DNA of 64,000 nt from the NCBI RefSeq assembly GCF_001522545.3, contig NC_031769.1:134242616-134306615 (forward strand), written 5' to 3'. The position numbers and the translations under genes were made by a program. This document shows positions 1-12,689 of the stretch, piece after piece. Below the pieces are notes generated by a model. It did not search any database and was not told the DNA's origin. It saw only the letters and a list, made by a program, of their open reading frames with translations. This DNA comes from Parus major. Its lineage: Eukaryota; Chordata; Aves; Passeriformes; Paridae. Position 1 is the first letter of the stretch; every line of letters starts with the position of its first letter.

Positions 1-628
1 TAAACAAATGAAGTGAAGAAGTAGGGGGAGGGAAATGTATAAGCATGGGACAATAATGCAAAAATAAATACAAAGATAACTCTAGTAATTGCTGATCAGA
101 GCTGCATGATAGCCAAAGCCAGTAGAAGTGTTCCACTCATAAAATTGAATTGGATTAAATACCATTATTAATAGTAGCCATAACTGTAATAGTGTCTTGT
201 ATACACACAGTCATAAACAAGTGACCTTTTGAAATAATGGGGTAGTGGACATAAACTTAAATCACTATGTGCATATTGATTAAATTATTTCACAAAATGG
301 TTTGGAAAATTTTCTTATACAAAAACCCCCACATACAAATCTAAGCTACCTGTAAGCACTGGGAATTGCTGTGAAGATAATTTGTTACTCAAATTAGCTT
401 CTCTGAGAACATGAGAACAGAGCCAATTTATTTTAATATAAGGAATTCAAATAAATGGCAGCAATTAAGGATCATGTTGCACCTTTTACTCCCACAGTCC
501 ATCTGAGTAAGAAAAGGTGAATTGTTAGGTAAAGCCTGTGCATTGTATTTTGATAAGAGCTGTGAAAAGTTTTGGAATTAGAACATTTAGCTTTTGTATT
601 TTGTATAAACACCTCATCTTTTAAACAG
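1..628. other. AT-rich noncoding DNA, nothing recognised
   Basis: No open frame, repeat family or RNA gene is recognised. The base composition is AT-rich like most of the window. It reads as intergenic or intronic sequence. Confidence 0.6.
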
Positions 629-714
629 ATATATATATATCTATATCTATATCTATATCTATATAGATATAGATATATAGATATAGATATAGATATAGGT
701 ATAGATATAGATAT
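629..714. repeat. Palindromic hexanucleotide microsatellite (ATATCT)n / (AGATAT)n
   Basis: The left half repeats the unit ATATCT and the right half repeats its complement AGATAT, with the switch near position 660. The tract is therefore both a microsatellite and an imperfect inverted repeat that could fold into a hairpin. A GGT interruption lies near 698. The 81-codon minus-strand frame across it is low-complexity (alternating I/S and Y/R) and is not a gene. Confidence 0.9.
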
Positions 715-3700
715 CACAGAATCAAAGACTTTTATTGTCTTTTAATTTCAACATTCTCAGCTTTTTTATTTTACTATTTTTTCCTGAAATTTCTTCTTTT
801 GGAAGTAAAAGAGAGATTGGAACTGCTGTGAAACTCTGAAAGTGTTTAGAAAAAAATCTTATTACTAAAATATATTTGTTTTATAAGTACAGCTAAATGT
901 TTCATATTTGTGCACATTATGATCATCATAATAAAACATCTTAGTGTTTAGCAAAGTATACAAATGTACAAGGAAAAAAAATGTTCTGAATGCACTTAAC
1001 AGAAATACTTTTTGATGTGTAGACAAAATAAATGTTGATATCATATTACTAAGACTTAAAGAATGAAAACATGATCTCCAAAATGAAGTTTGAGGCTGGA
1101 AATTCCAAGACAGTAGCAGAGCTCTCCTGGCAGGAGACGGACAGCAGACCATATGCTTGGAGAGGAAAAAGGATTTCTTCTTTTTTTTGGAAAGGCAAAT
1201 TAAGAACTGAAGGATTGCATTGCAAATAGAAAGTTTGGCTTTAGTGCTTTTCTCATCTAGGTTGGCAGATATGGTGGTTTTTGTCCTGGAAATTGTCAGT
1301 GCTCAGTAATAAGTCCAACTTGAATTTTTCAGGTACCTAACAAATTATTTTCTTTATGGGGTCTGTTTTCCCCATCCATTGGCCAACTATTTTCTCAAAA
1401 TATGTGTGAAATTTATATCTGCGGCATCAGTACTCTTCTAAGAAATTGAATTGGATTTGAAATTTCCAAAGATTAAAAAATCATAAATGGAAACTGAATG
1501 CAAAATTCTGCAGGTAACACACACATACACACACCGCCCATACATGCATAACTGTCTCTTCTGTAAGAATCCTGAATTAAAGGTGATTTTTTGCTAATTA
1601 ATGCATTCAATAATATACCTTATTTGATTAAAATTTGTCAATTCATAAACTTGGATAAGCAACAGGGGAAAACAGTATATTCATCATGATGTTTACATGA
1701 AGTGAAAGAAAAAAAATAGATTTATCTCAGCACAAAAGCTCTTCAAAGCCTCTCATTTTAAAGTAACAGTAGCTTTCAAACACAAGTGCATCTGAATACA
1801 TGTGAGTCTCCAGAGAGCCTAAGATTAACTTTGAGAGCTGAGCATGTCTCACAATCCTAGTAGGTGATATTATCAGGATTCCCTGCTCCTGTTCACAAAT
1901 TTGTCAGCAGCTCCCAGAAGACAGACTGTAAGGATGTGGCAAAGGCTGGAAATTTGCCAGTTAACCAAGAAGCTATGGCATGGCTGCTGACCTCTCCTGG
2001 ATGGGAGGTTTCTGATTGCACAGAGGGAAAAGGGAATCACTGATGACTTGCAGTTTCTCGTACCTGAGGGTATACCAGGCTGCTATTCCTGCATTTTCTG
2101 CTACTCTCCTAGAGCAAATGGCTGTCATAAAATGAAATTGTAGCATTTTTAGCATTGAAAGGCCCTAATCAGACCTTCAGCTCTCCAGCTCTGGGGCTGG
2201 AATTATCTTTTTATCCAAAGAAAACTGGGGGTTTCAAAGTATCACATAAGATAGAGGGAACATATCTCTTAAAGTCATCAATTTGTTTGGGTTTTTTGCT
2301 TTTGTTTTGTTTCGTATTTTTGCCAATGATGACCATCAGGTATGATATATAAACAAAGAGAACTTTTGGGAAAATATTATCACTGTTAACTGTAACCACT
2401 TTCTATAGCATGGTCTGACCAGATGTAATTTTACCCAGTGTCCAAAAAGGTTAAATAGAAGAGTAAGGTTTAATTTTCCTATTTCACTTTCCATTGAATC
2501 CAAATTCAAGGAGCCAAGTCATTTTTGAAAGGGCAATGGTTGGAGCATTGGCTAAATCTAAAGTAGTTAGATTTTGGAAAAAAATCAGTATGATCCAGTA
2601 TAATCCATAATTAGTTAACTAGATCTAAATTCATGTCAAAATAATGAAAAGCAAAACATTGCATGATTTTTATTTCTTCATCTACATTAAGGTTGTTAAC
2701 ATGAATTTATCAAATATTTTTGAATTTTATGATTTTTTCAAAACTTTTATTATATCTTAATTTATAAACTTAATTTTTAATCTTTAATTTTAGCTCTTAC
2801 TTCTTAAAATAACTGTCAGAAGAATTTAATTTCAGACAGCAAGAAACATGTTAGGTTTTATAAACATTAATTTCTTTTAAAAGATAGAGGAGTTGAATAA
2901 AATAACCCAACAACCTTCAAGACCTTTTATACCTTTTATATTGCTGAATTTTAATGAATTGTTTGTAGAGCCTAAGAGAGTTACAGACCGAATAGTGAAA
3001 AAGGTATAAAACTTGATTATATTCCTAATTAATTCAGGCTTCACCTTGAAGGATATTGTTTAACAACAGAAAATACTTCTTATGGTTAGATTATTCAAGA
3101 CATCCTTAATTGAATATAGACAAAAACATTAATAGTTCATATAATATTTTCCCCTAACACTTCCTTGAACTACAGCTCATGCTTAAAGTCTCGTAGGATT
3201 TTAAAAGCAAATAAACAGTAGGTGACAGAACAGTATATTTTTTTTTTAACATCTCAGAGAGTGTTTATGTTTGTTTCATGAAAAAACCTAAGATATTTTT
3301 GACACTTATTGTTACAAAAAAAAAAAAAAAAGGACTGTAGGTAAAATAGGTGCATTTTTTTTACTCACAAGAGAGATTGTATGCAGAGTTATATAAAACT
3401 TTTCTCTCATGTGTGTTTAAAATTCAAATCTTTAAACTGCATTTATGCATTTAAATGTGAATTCCCTGAAACAAATGGTGTTCCCTTTGGCATTGTAAAG
3501 ACTTTATGGTTCTAAGCTCCTCTTTAAATAAGATCAAGAGTATATCAAAAGTCACCTGATACCAGGAGCACCAGAGTCATAGAAATGGTCTTGATATTAG
3601 GAAGGGAAGAGTGCTTTGAAAGGACAAGTAAACATTCCACATAGCACAAAAGGGAAAAAACTAATACTTAATGAAGGAGACACAGAGAATCTCAAATCCC

Positions 3701-4237
3701 TCAATGTTAAAAATTTCCTAGAATTCAGAATAAAAAGAACAAAATAATATTTTTCCTTCGGTATCAACAATGAGTGAAGACAAAGTAAAATGGTTTTAAT
3801 AAATTTCAAAATAGTACACTTCTGTTTATAGCTAATTATTGAGTACTTACAGACCCATATTAAGCATGTCTACCTTAGTAGAGGCACTGCTTCCTTTACT
3901 TATTTAAGGGGGAAAAGCACTTTAAAAAGATTTCTTTTGAAAAGGAAATCAAAATTATTCTCCAAGATAATGAAATGTTATGCCAGCCTGAAAGAATTGA
4001 TCTCAAATCATTGTAGCTGTGCAACTGAAATAGCATGGAACTTGTTATGTTAGGTAACTGACTCCAAAGCAGATTGTCTGCAGAAAACACCAGTGTTATA
4101 TGAAAAAAGTATTTAAAAGGAGAAATTAAAAAAATACCTCATTTAAAGATATGTTGAATGACTGCAAAATGTGGTGCTGCTAATAATGAGAATATCAATT
4201 CATGTTTAGTCTACAGATAAACAACTAAAATTGCATT
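715..4237. other. AT-rich noncoding DNA with one GC-richer patch
   Basis: No gene is recognised. Positions 1850-2210 are clearly richer in G and C than their surroundings and hold a 60-codon minus frame and a 65-codon plus frame, neither resembling a known protein. A short CA-rich run lies at about 1518-1536. The rest is AT-rich and carries no repeat I can name. Confidence 0.5.
3316..3331. repeat. A16 homopolymer
   Basis: Sixteen consecutive A follow a C. It could be the relic of a retroposed tail, but no recognisable body lies 5' of it. Confidence 0.9.
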
Positions 4238-4568
4238 CAGGATGCATGATAGAGTTCAATAAGCAATAGAAGAGTGTGTGATACAACATACAAATGACTC
4301 ACTGGGCAGAACTGCTGTGTCACAGCTGGTTTTGTCAGCAGCTGCTGAGAGCCATGATGCCAAGCTATCACACTGCCCTGATAGCCAAGCAAACAGAATG
4401 TCTCCAGGGTCAGGTCCAGCTTCTGCCCAGGCAAGGAGTATCTGACCTGGGGAAAGCATGAAGAGAACAAACCATGGGCCAGTGTGAGAGACTGGAATGA
4501 CAAGGGTTAATGACTCAAGCAATCAGCCATTTGCAGAAGCAGCAGGTGCTTTGCTGAGGCCAGGTTTG

Positions 4569-4595
4569 CACACACACACACACACACACACACAC
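4569..4595. repeat. (CA)13 microsatellite
   Basis: About thirteen CA units. They are flanked by GGTTTGCA on the left (4563-4570) and its exact complement TGCAAACC on the right (4597-4604), so the dinucleotide tract sits inside a small inverted repeat. Confidence 0.95.
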
Positions 4596-4869
4596 CTGCA
4601 AACCAAGGGGAGGAGGAGAGTATTTGAGTGCTCTGATCTGTGTCAGAACAGGGCAGATGAAGACTTCCATCAGTGAGGATGGCTTCATGGGATATTTGAT
4701 TAGCAAAAGGCTGGGTTGTGAGCCAGGTAAGGCTGATAAGGAGATTTCAGAGGCGAGATGATGCTTTTTATCATGCTAATGTCCTTCTTTACACAACTGG
4801 CTCAGGTGCAAAACCTCCCCCCCCACCCCTCTCTGGGAAAGGTGTCCAGGCATTCACATTCACACATAG

Positions 4870-4895
4870 ACCTGAAGGAATTCATACCTTCAGGT
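4870..4895. repeat. Inverted repeat, 9-bp arms
   Basis: ACCTGAAGG at 4870-4878 and its exact complement CCTTCAGGT at 4887-4895 are separated by 8 nt. The arms are too short to call a functional hairpin; the structure may be part of the old element suspected in this block. Confidence 0.7.
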
Positions 4896-5250
4896 GTGAA
4901 ATAACTCACTCAACAATGCTGAATGGTGTGAGAGGCATCTGTTGTGTCTTAGCAGGTGTCATAAACATCAAGGATCCCTGAAGTAGGCCCAAACTCATTT
5001 CTGGGGCCATTCACCAGAGGACCACCCATGATCCAATGCTACATCAGATATTGTAAACCCCTCTGCCCCAAGGGAGGTACCTGGCTGCTCCCACCACCTG
5101 AACACATTGCACATTATGTTGTATCAGCTTCCCCCACCCCTGTTGGATCAGGAATGAGACCAACGTTTTGAACACGGGACATAGAAACTGTAACAACCAA
5201 GTCTCATTGCTGGATGCATGGGTGGCGATGTCTAACATCTTCTTAACATT

Positions 5251-6292
5251 TCTTTCTCTTTCCATCTTTTCCTTATGTTTTTTTTTAGTGGTATCTTTAT
5301 ACTTTTGTACTTTTTCATTTCTATAGATAAAACCAAAAATGGCTACATACCCTCTTTCCTTTCCAACCAAATTGTTCTAAAATAAAGCTGCCATAGATAT
5401 ATATAAAACAGCAGTCATTCAGTGCCATTTTACACTAATCTGCTCCAAGGGATCTGTTAACAAGTGTTAGCAAGAACCTCAATTACCCTGCCTTCAGGGG
5501 TGGGTTATAGCAGTCAGGCATCAGTAGCTCATCACTGAGCAGCTTCACCTCTGGGTTTCATCAGGGCCTGGAAGTATTGGAGCGTGGAGCAGAGTGAACA
5601 GCAAAAGACAGTAATCAGTGATCAGTTCAATTGATTTTGTTGACTATAAGCAGAATTCTCTATCCCTTCTTTTGATTTCTGTTGTAAATCTAAGCTGATG
5701 GTATCATTCTCACCTTTAACCCCACTTTTGAATGTTAAGAGATCTTATCAGATGTGTTAAATAGGTTCTGCTCACTGCTTATGGAAAGCTTTTGTACTTT
5801 GTCCTGCTTGGCAATTGTTTTAGATGTGGCCCCAAAGCTGCAGATCATGTCATATTTGGCACACTACCTTGTGTTTTGCAGGTCCTAGCTGAACTTTGCT
5901 TGAAACTGAGTAAGGGCCACTTCCCCAGATGACCCCAAAGAGGCACACACAGGAAGTATTGAATAAGATTACACAAGCTAGATTACTAGATAGGTAGTAA
6001 TTCTGTATTAGGTGGGTTTATGTAAATTTTAGTGTATAAATTCTTTGGCTTTTTACTCTCTGATGTGCTTGATTTGTGGAAAACATCCACCTTGCACCCT
6101 GCACAGAATATACAATATCTACTTTTTAAACCTGACTCTTTCCCGTGTTTAAAGAGTTCCTAAAATTTGGCAATAATTTGATTTCAGATGTGCAAAAAAA
6201 GGAGAATTTAATTCGCAAGGCTTTAAAATATTCTTACATATTTAAATCGGGAGAAGCTACAAAATTCCTTGTTGATTCTCCCCAGCTCTTCT
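5251..6292. other. Noncoding DNA, nothing assigned
   Basis: A moderately GC-rich patch at about 5420-5620 gives way to AT-rich sequence. No coding frame, RNA gene or known repeat was recognised. Confidence 0.5.
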
Positions 6293-6298
6293 ATAATA

Positions 6299-6386
<88 letters not shown>
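6293..6386. repeat. (TAA)n microsatellite, about 29 perfect units
   Basis: From about 6300 to 6386 the sequence is an uninterrupted run of TAA/AAT triplets, preceded by an imperfect start. The lack of interruptions over roughly 86 bp suggests a recently expanded and probably length-variable locus. Confidence 0.97.
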
Positions 6387-8087
6387 GTTTGTTATAGATA
6401 ATTTCTACTTCTGGAATTTTTTACATTACTGGAAATAATTATGCATCTGCTAGCTTTGTTACAGTTGTGCAGTGCAACTCTACACCGGGACATATACCTG
6501 ATCTGTATCTATAACTGTAAAGCTAGACCTCTCATTTATCAGTTAATATGAAACCAGAACACTGTCATACATCAGCAATATATTTATCATATTTATGGTA
6601 AGAAAAATTATGTTAGAATGTAAAAGCTTTATCACTCTATTACTGCTTTAAATTAGCCTGAAACAGTGCTTTAGAGTCCATTATTCTTCTACTGCCTAGT
6701 CTCAGACTACTGTACATCATTAATACATCAGGTGATATTGTTCAATGGCAGTAAAAAAAATAATCAAGCTTCCAGTGGCAGTGACTGAACTAACTTCTCA
6801 CGTGTAGTCCCTTATTAACAGAGGTCTATTAAAAGAACAGCTTGCAAAATTCTATGCTGCATCTACACAACCAGTTTTCTGACTTGTGAAATAAAACCAC
6901 AATTTTTAATTCACCTACCTGTAAATCCCCTGAGCCACAACTTTACATTAAAGTTAGAATGTGTGTAAGTGTGTTTTCTTTCAAAATAAAATACAAAAAG
7001 TACTCATATTGCCACAGAAAGTACACGATCATCTCTCCCTCAATTTTCTCAAAGGAAGTAACTTTCCAAGTGAGGTTATCAGATGGCTAAAAAATATATT
7101 ATTACATTTGAGGAGTTAATCCAATTTCTTTTAGCCTAATCTAGAACAACATAAAATATAACACCACTTCAATGCATCCCAGGTGAAGCAAGTGAATTTA
7201 CCAGTTCTATTTTAAACACACCATCTGTGACAATTCTGTTGTAAATTTTGGCAGTGTACTGACACCACATTACTAAAATAAATAAGACCTGACATATGAA
7301 AAAATCCCAGGTTTCTGTTCCAGCTAATATATAGATATATGAATAAATATATATGTAAAATTTCTCTTATTCAGAATTTTTTCCTTTGGAAAATGTCAAT
7401 ACTACTATTAATAGAAATCCTGTAGACTGCACTAGTATTCTAATACCTGTTTAATGTCTTCTGGTCTTGTCAGAAATTAAAGGAAGAGATCTTGCTGAGT
7501 AATGATTCTTGGCATGGTAGAGTAAATCATCTACGTTCCTTTCCTGGCTCGTGCTGTCAGCAGCAAAAATTTAACATTGTCAAGTTTTTGTGACAATAAA
7601 CTGATGGTGTTTGGACTCCTGAAATGTTGAAAGAAAAGCAAATATTTGGAGATGAAGGAGTCTGCCTTAAACTGTGTGCATGAATGTGATCTGGGCAAGT
7701 AAGATAACCTCTTAAATATTATTTAAGAAATACAAGTACAAATATAAATATATTATCATTTCATCCCTTAATTATCTATAAAATATTTGTTATTCTGATA
7801 GCTAATAAAATTAAATGATTATACAGATTTTCATGTCACTATACTAATATAACTAAGTCCATGTCAAACCATAGTTTCATTGAAAATTTAGATAGAAATT
7901 CGCAATTTTACAGATTCTTCCAACATTTTTTGCATAATAATTCACTTTACAAGCTCACCTTTTTTCTGAATTAAGATGTCTCCTTTCTTCCTGAGTAAAG
8001 GCAACTCAATTCTTCAAAGAAGGGACATTTCAGCATTCCTGAGCACAAGGCTATTTAAGAGAAGAAAACAAAAATAATGCTATAGAC
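6387..8087. other. AT-rich noncoding DNA, nothing assigned
   Basis: No gene or named repeat recognised. Short AT alternations occur near 7328-7360. All reading frames are interrupted at short intervals. Confidence 0.55.
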
Positions 8088-8118
8088 TTTTTTTTTTTTT
8101 TTTGGGGGGGGGGGGGGG
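8088..8118. repeat. T16-G15 homopolymer junction
   Basis: Sixteen T are followed directly by fifteen G, then CGTGG. The G run could form a G-quadruplex-type structure. Base counts in such runs are often unreliable in assemblies. Confidence 0.9.
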
Positions 8119-8347
8119 CGTGGTTTGGCACTTACCTGTATAACAAATAGTAGAATATGTGATTATCAGAAGCTCTGTCACAGTTGTATCCTCTCCATTC
8201 TTGACAAGCTCCTTCCACTGTTTATAGGTGGCTTCTGCATTTCTGTGGTCTTTTAAAGCAGAAGAGGGCTCTGGGACAAAGTTTGTGTGGACAATAAAAG
8301 AAGTGAAGAAGAAGTTTAATAATCTGCAGCAAAAAGTTTATTCAGGT

Positions 8348-8800
8348 CATAGAATTTCAGAATCATTTAGGCTGTAAAAGACCTCCAAGATCATTAAATC
8401 CAACTGTTAACCATTAACCAAGTTCAACACCAAACCATGTCCCTAAGCACCACCTCTACCTGTCTTTCAAATACCTGCAGCGATGGTGACTCCTCTGCCT
8501 CCCTGGGCAGCCTGTTCCAGTGCTCTATAAGCCTTTTGGTGAAGAATTCTTTCATAATATCCAGTCTAAACTCCCCATGGCACAGCTTGAGACTGTTTCC
8601 TCTGGTCCTGTTGCTTATTACTAGGAAGAAGAGACCAATCCTGCCCATCTCTAGAACCTCCATTCTGGTAGCTGTAGAGAGTGATACAGTCTTCATTCTG
8701 CTTCCTCTTCTCCAGGCTAAGCACCAGGAGCTCCCTCAGCCACTCCTCTAAAGATTTGTTCTTGGTTCTGTCCTCCCATATGCAGCCTTCTGTCCATCCT
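8348..8800 (-). mobile_element. CR1 LINE, 5'-truncated 3' end
   Basis: This is the 3' portion of a chicken-repeat-1 non-LTR retrotransposon in minus orientation. Its plus-strand left edge, starting TCATAGAAT, is the complement of the CR1 tail. The minus strand encodes the C-terminal end of the reverse transcriptase ORF2, with the family-typical string HWNRLPRE followed by a VLRDMV-like ending. That frame spans 8424-8696. The upstream piece, with EEWLREL and SLEKR, lies in another frame (8566-8817), so a frameshift near 8690 breaks the coding sequence. The copy is an inactive fossil. The right edge is approximate because similarity fades. Confidence 0.93.
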
Positions 8801-9727
8801 TCTGCTGGTGCTTGCACTCAGACATGTGAATTCACCTGCAAGGGAAAAGGACCAGAGTGAAAGAAACAGGCTGTTGGGCTACTGCAGCAAGGTTTTCAGA
8901 CCCATCAGTACTGGCAACCTTTGAATCAATGCCTTCATCTATTCCCCAGACCATGGAGACAGAACTTTGTTCTCTCCCACTGGCATGCTCATACGAGTTC
9001 TCAGTCAAGCATTATTTCTAGCTTTTTCTGTGCATCCCTATCTTGTGATGTAAATATGGAATAGAATTTCTATTGTTCTATTTTTCTAATAGGATAAATA
9101 AAAACATATATCCTAGGAGTCTGTCTGCTCCTATCAGATCCTCAATAATTCCTATTATCTTTCACTCCCCACTGCCACACTGCCTGGTAGCCCTGTTAAG
9201 AGGGAGTGTTTGCTTCATAATGTGTCAATAGAGTGCTGCAATCATTGCTTTATATTTTCAGTAAGAACACAATTCACCTCCTTGTACTTTTATTAGAGTT
9301 TGTTTTGGCACCATACCTAGATGTAATACTAACAAAACAAAATAGAACAAACAAATAACAAACATCTTGATATTAGGTCTGCACCAGCTCTGACTTTTAA
9401 CTGATTAAATTTATTGACTTTTAAAAGATGTCTGTGCTAGGCCACTCTATTCTTCATGCACTGTAGATTTTAACAGGCTTCCTTTTATATTAATCTAAAA
9501 ATACAGGGAAAACACAAAATAATTTCCTAAAAATTATGCCTACCAGACGCATCACAATTCTCTGGTCAGTCCCTGCAGCTGTCTCTATTCTTAATTTTTT
9601 TTGTGTGTTATGCTTATCAATTTTACCCAACTTGAGAAATGTAGAAGTCACAATATGTTTGGGAACAGTGTATGTGTGACTCTATATTTGCAATAAACAT
9701 AAGATCTAATAACTTCTTGGCGTTTAA
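8801..9727. other. Noncoding DNA, nothing assigned
   Basis: The stretch between a CR1 copy and an LTR. Moderate GC up to about 9200, then AT-rich. No gene or known repeat was recognised. Confidence 0.5.
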
Positions 9728-10481
9728 TGTAAGTGAACAGGTTTTGATAATGGCGGGGGCTGCAGGGTTGGCCTTTGTGAGCAGAAGCCAGGGACTTGTC
9801 TGTGATGGACAGTCAGCTCCAGATGGCTACAAAATGGACTCACTGCAGGACACAGCTGAGCTTGGCAGAGGAGTTAGTGGTGTCTCTGGGAGAATTTATG
9901 TCAGACATGATAAAAAACACTGCACAGCAAGAAGAGGACTAAGTGGAACAAAATCCTGCTGACACTGAGGTTACAGAAGGAGGAGATTGTCCAGGTGCTC
10001 AAGGAGAGACCACAGTGGAGCAGATATCCACACTACAGACCATGGAGGATCCCACACTGGAGCAGGTAGATAAGTCCTAAAGGATGCTGCAGCCTGGCAG
10101 TGCCCACACTGGAGTAGGAAAGGACTGCAGCCCATGAGGAGGGTGCATGCTGCAGAAGAGAAAACAGTCTGAGGAGGAAGTAGCTAAAAGGAACTATTAC
10201 AGACTGGCTGTAGTCCCCACTCCCTCTGTGCTGCCTGGAGAATGGACAACATATTTTTGTGCCTTCATTTCTCACCATCTAACTCTCTTTTTAACAAATA
10301 ATAAACTGAATTTTCCACATGTAGCACCTGCTTTGCCCATGATAGGAATTTGTAAGGGATCTCCCTGTCTTTATCTTGTCCTATGAGCTTTCCCACCTAA
10401 TTTCCAGGGTACTCCAATTGAGAAGGGGGTTAAGAGTTAGGGAGTGCACATCTGGCAATCAGCCAAGGTCAACCTACCACA
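9728..10481 (+). mobile_element. Solo LTR, avian ERVL-type, plus orientation
   Basis: The sequence follows an avian ERVL-type LTR consensus that I recall. It has the repeated motif of the CACTGGAGCAG kind near 10054 and 10113, a polyadenylation signal AATAAA at 10300-10305, and a terminal segment ending GTCAACCTACCACA at 10481. The start at TGTAAGTG is chosen because the five bases before it (TTTAA, 9723-9727) match the five after the end (GTTAA, 10482-10486) at four positions, as expected for an aged 5-bp target duplication. No internal retroviral sequence adjoins it, so it is most simply a solo LTR. The frames of 79 to 96 codons inside it are by-products of its composition. Confidence 0.8.
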
Positions 10482-12689
10482 GTTAATAAAATGCATTAAA
10501 CAGATAAATCCCAAAAACTCTGTCAAGGACAAATGTCAACATTCGGACTTGAAATAAAATCTTAAAGTGTTACTCTTCTTTAAAGTCATAGAATGGCAAA
10601 ACATTTTTCTGCTTTATTATTCTTAAAGGGTTTCTAGAGAAATTCACAGAAAATGTAGTTCTGTTGGATCCATTCTTTTGGATCAAAAAATCCTTTCATC
10701 TGAACAGTAGTAACAGCATCGATTCTTTGTTTTCTAAAGCTTCCTTGGTAAATCCTCAAGTACTGGCAGTAGCTGGGGCTTGGATATGTCAGGTGGGAGG
10801 GCACTACAGGATGTGTTTACCCAGATGAGAAGCCTCCTGTGGGCTGTAGTGTGTGCACCCACTGTGACCTGATTTTAGTGTAAACTGAAACCATCCTCCC
10901 CTTCAGATCTTTTTCAGTTAGTCCATTTTTATAGTGCTTTTAAAGATGGGTTCAGGGCCAGAGGTGATCTCAAATCCCTGCTGTTCCTGTCTGAAATAAA
11001 AGACCTGTGAACTCTTCACCTAAAACCCTACTAAGAAGTAGTCCATTGAAATTATCAGAGTAAGAGGGTCTATCATTAAAATAATGCCAAACAGGAGAGT
11101 GGCAGAACTGCCTTCTCTTTATCAACAGCAGCCTCTCTTCAGTCCATGGTCTTTGGTGCAGATGCTAATTTCCAGGATGTCATATGACAAGACACACAAG
11201 CAGAAAGCACCTTAAATACCCAGACAATAGCATCACAGCTAAAGGTGAACAGATGCAAGCCAAAGGGACAGTTGTCACATGCTTCCTGGAAAAAACATCC
11301 CTGCTGCAATCACTCTACACATGCCTTTAGGGGCAAATTATATTTATGGGAAATTTTAACTCTTTAGAAATTTTTATAGTAAGAATTACATGCACAACAC
11401 TTTTGAGAAAAAAAAAAAATTCTTTATAAGGAAAATAGTATTTCTGTAAATTTATGCTGTTTCCATGTTAAATACTGTGGATTTTTCCAGAAGTTATCTG
11501 GTGTACAAGCAGAAGTTCTATACTATGGTAATAAATGGAAAAAGAACCTTATCCTCAGCTACTAGCCATATACATATATATATATTTTTTTCCATGTGCT
11601 TATCTGATGTTACAACAGCACTAGCAGATATGGCAGTCCCAGTAGTTTGTATCTCTTAGAGAAATAATAAAGTTTCAGTTCTGCAGAGAAAATCAGTGCC
11701 TGCATAGAATATCAGCAGCATTGTGATGGCTCACTACACAATTTGAAAAAGCTTCAGTTTTCCCACTTCGTCAAGCTGCTTCCAACAATTGATCAGCATC
11801 ACTTTCACCTTCTCTGAACGGATTTTTTTTTTCAATCTATATTCTGTCAAGGGTTGCAGTGATGGAAAAAATTGCTGAATGCATCTTGTTTGTGTTTGTT
11901 CTAGAAGATGGATCACTATGAACTATTGTAAAATGGAAAAGGTAAACAAGAGGTCTACACTGTCTATGGGAAAAAATCACAGCTTTTTATCTGTCACAGA
12001 GAAAATTAATATGGAACTAAGAAAAATAAAAACTAGCTTTTGTTTTAAAAGATTTCAAATGTAATTTAAAGGGGATAGAATACTATAGAGCATGCAGAAT
12101 CTAAATATTCTGTTGATTGCCACCTTGTAGCAGATGCCAGACAAAAATTTCAAAAACCTTTTTTGAGTAGTCTCCTTTTAAATTAAATTCTTATGAAGCT
12201 TGTGAAAGAAATCTGACTTTTGTCCCTGTTAGTGGTGATATACAACACACATTTATTATATTTTTTGTTCAAATTCAGCACTTTTGCCTTCTTATTCTCT
12301 TATTTAAGATGAAAAATAGAGATGAGTTTTAAAACTGTATTCTTTCATCTGAAGACTTTATTTCCTGGTATTTTTTCTTCCTTTGACAAAATACAATATT
12401 GTTTTCTCTGAGTAGGTGTTTTATTATTTTTCTGACTGTTAAAAGTTGTTTTGTAGTGTGCCTTCATGGTACAAATGTAAGCATTTACATGACCGTATTT
12501 GCTGTGATCTACAAGTCCCACTAAGCAGACGTAAGTGGATTCAGTGACCTCAAAGAGCAACTTCAGTCCTAGGGTTTTTATTTTTTTTTCCTTCCAGTTC
12601 TGAGAAACTAAATCAGGAAAAAGTTGAGCTAATATTAATATACTAATATATATTGAGCTAATAATAATACTGACCATTCATTTTTGTTG
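10482..12689. other. Noncoding DNA, nothing assigned
   Basis: A moderately GC-rich patch runs from about 10740 to 11330. The rest is AT-rich, with a short TA run near 11572-11584 and an A run near 11408-11420. No frame or repeat family was recognised. Confidence 0.5.

Larger units (their letters stand above)
4238..5250. other. GC-richer block of unknown origin
   Basis: About 1 kb stands out from AT-rich flanks by higher GC. It contains a CA repeat, a C-rich run near 4817-4829 and a perfect 9-bp-arm inverted repeat at 4870-4895. Frames of 87 to 108 codons in both directions reflect the composition; none resembles a known protein. An old LTR or other transposon is the most likely identity by comparison with other GC-richer blocks here, but I could not match it to a family. 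Confidence 0.35.

Noticed and set aside
8424..8696. 90-codon frame as a gene
   Set aside because: It is the C-terminal end of CR1 ORF2 with a frameshift upstream.
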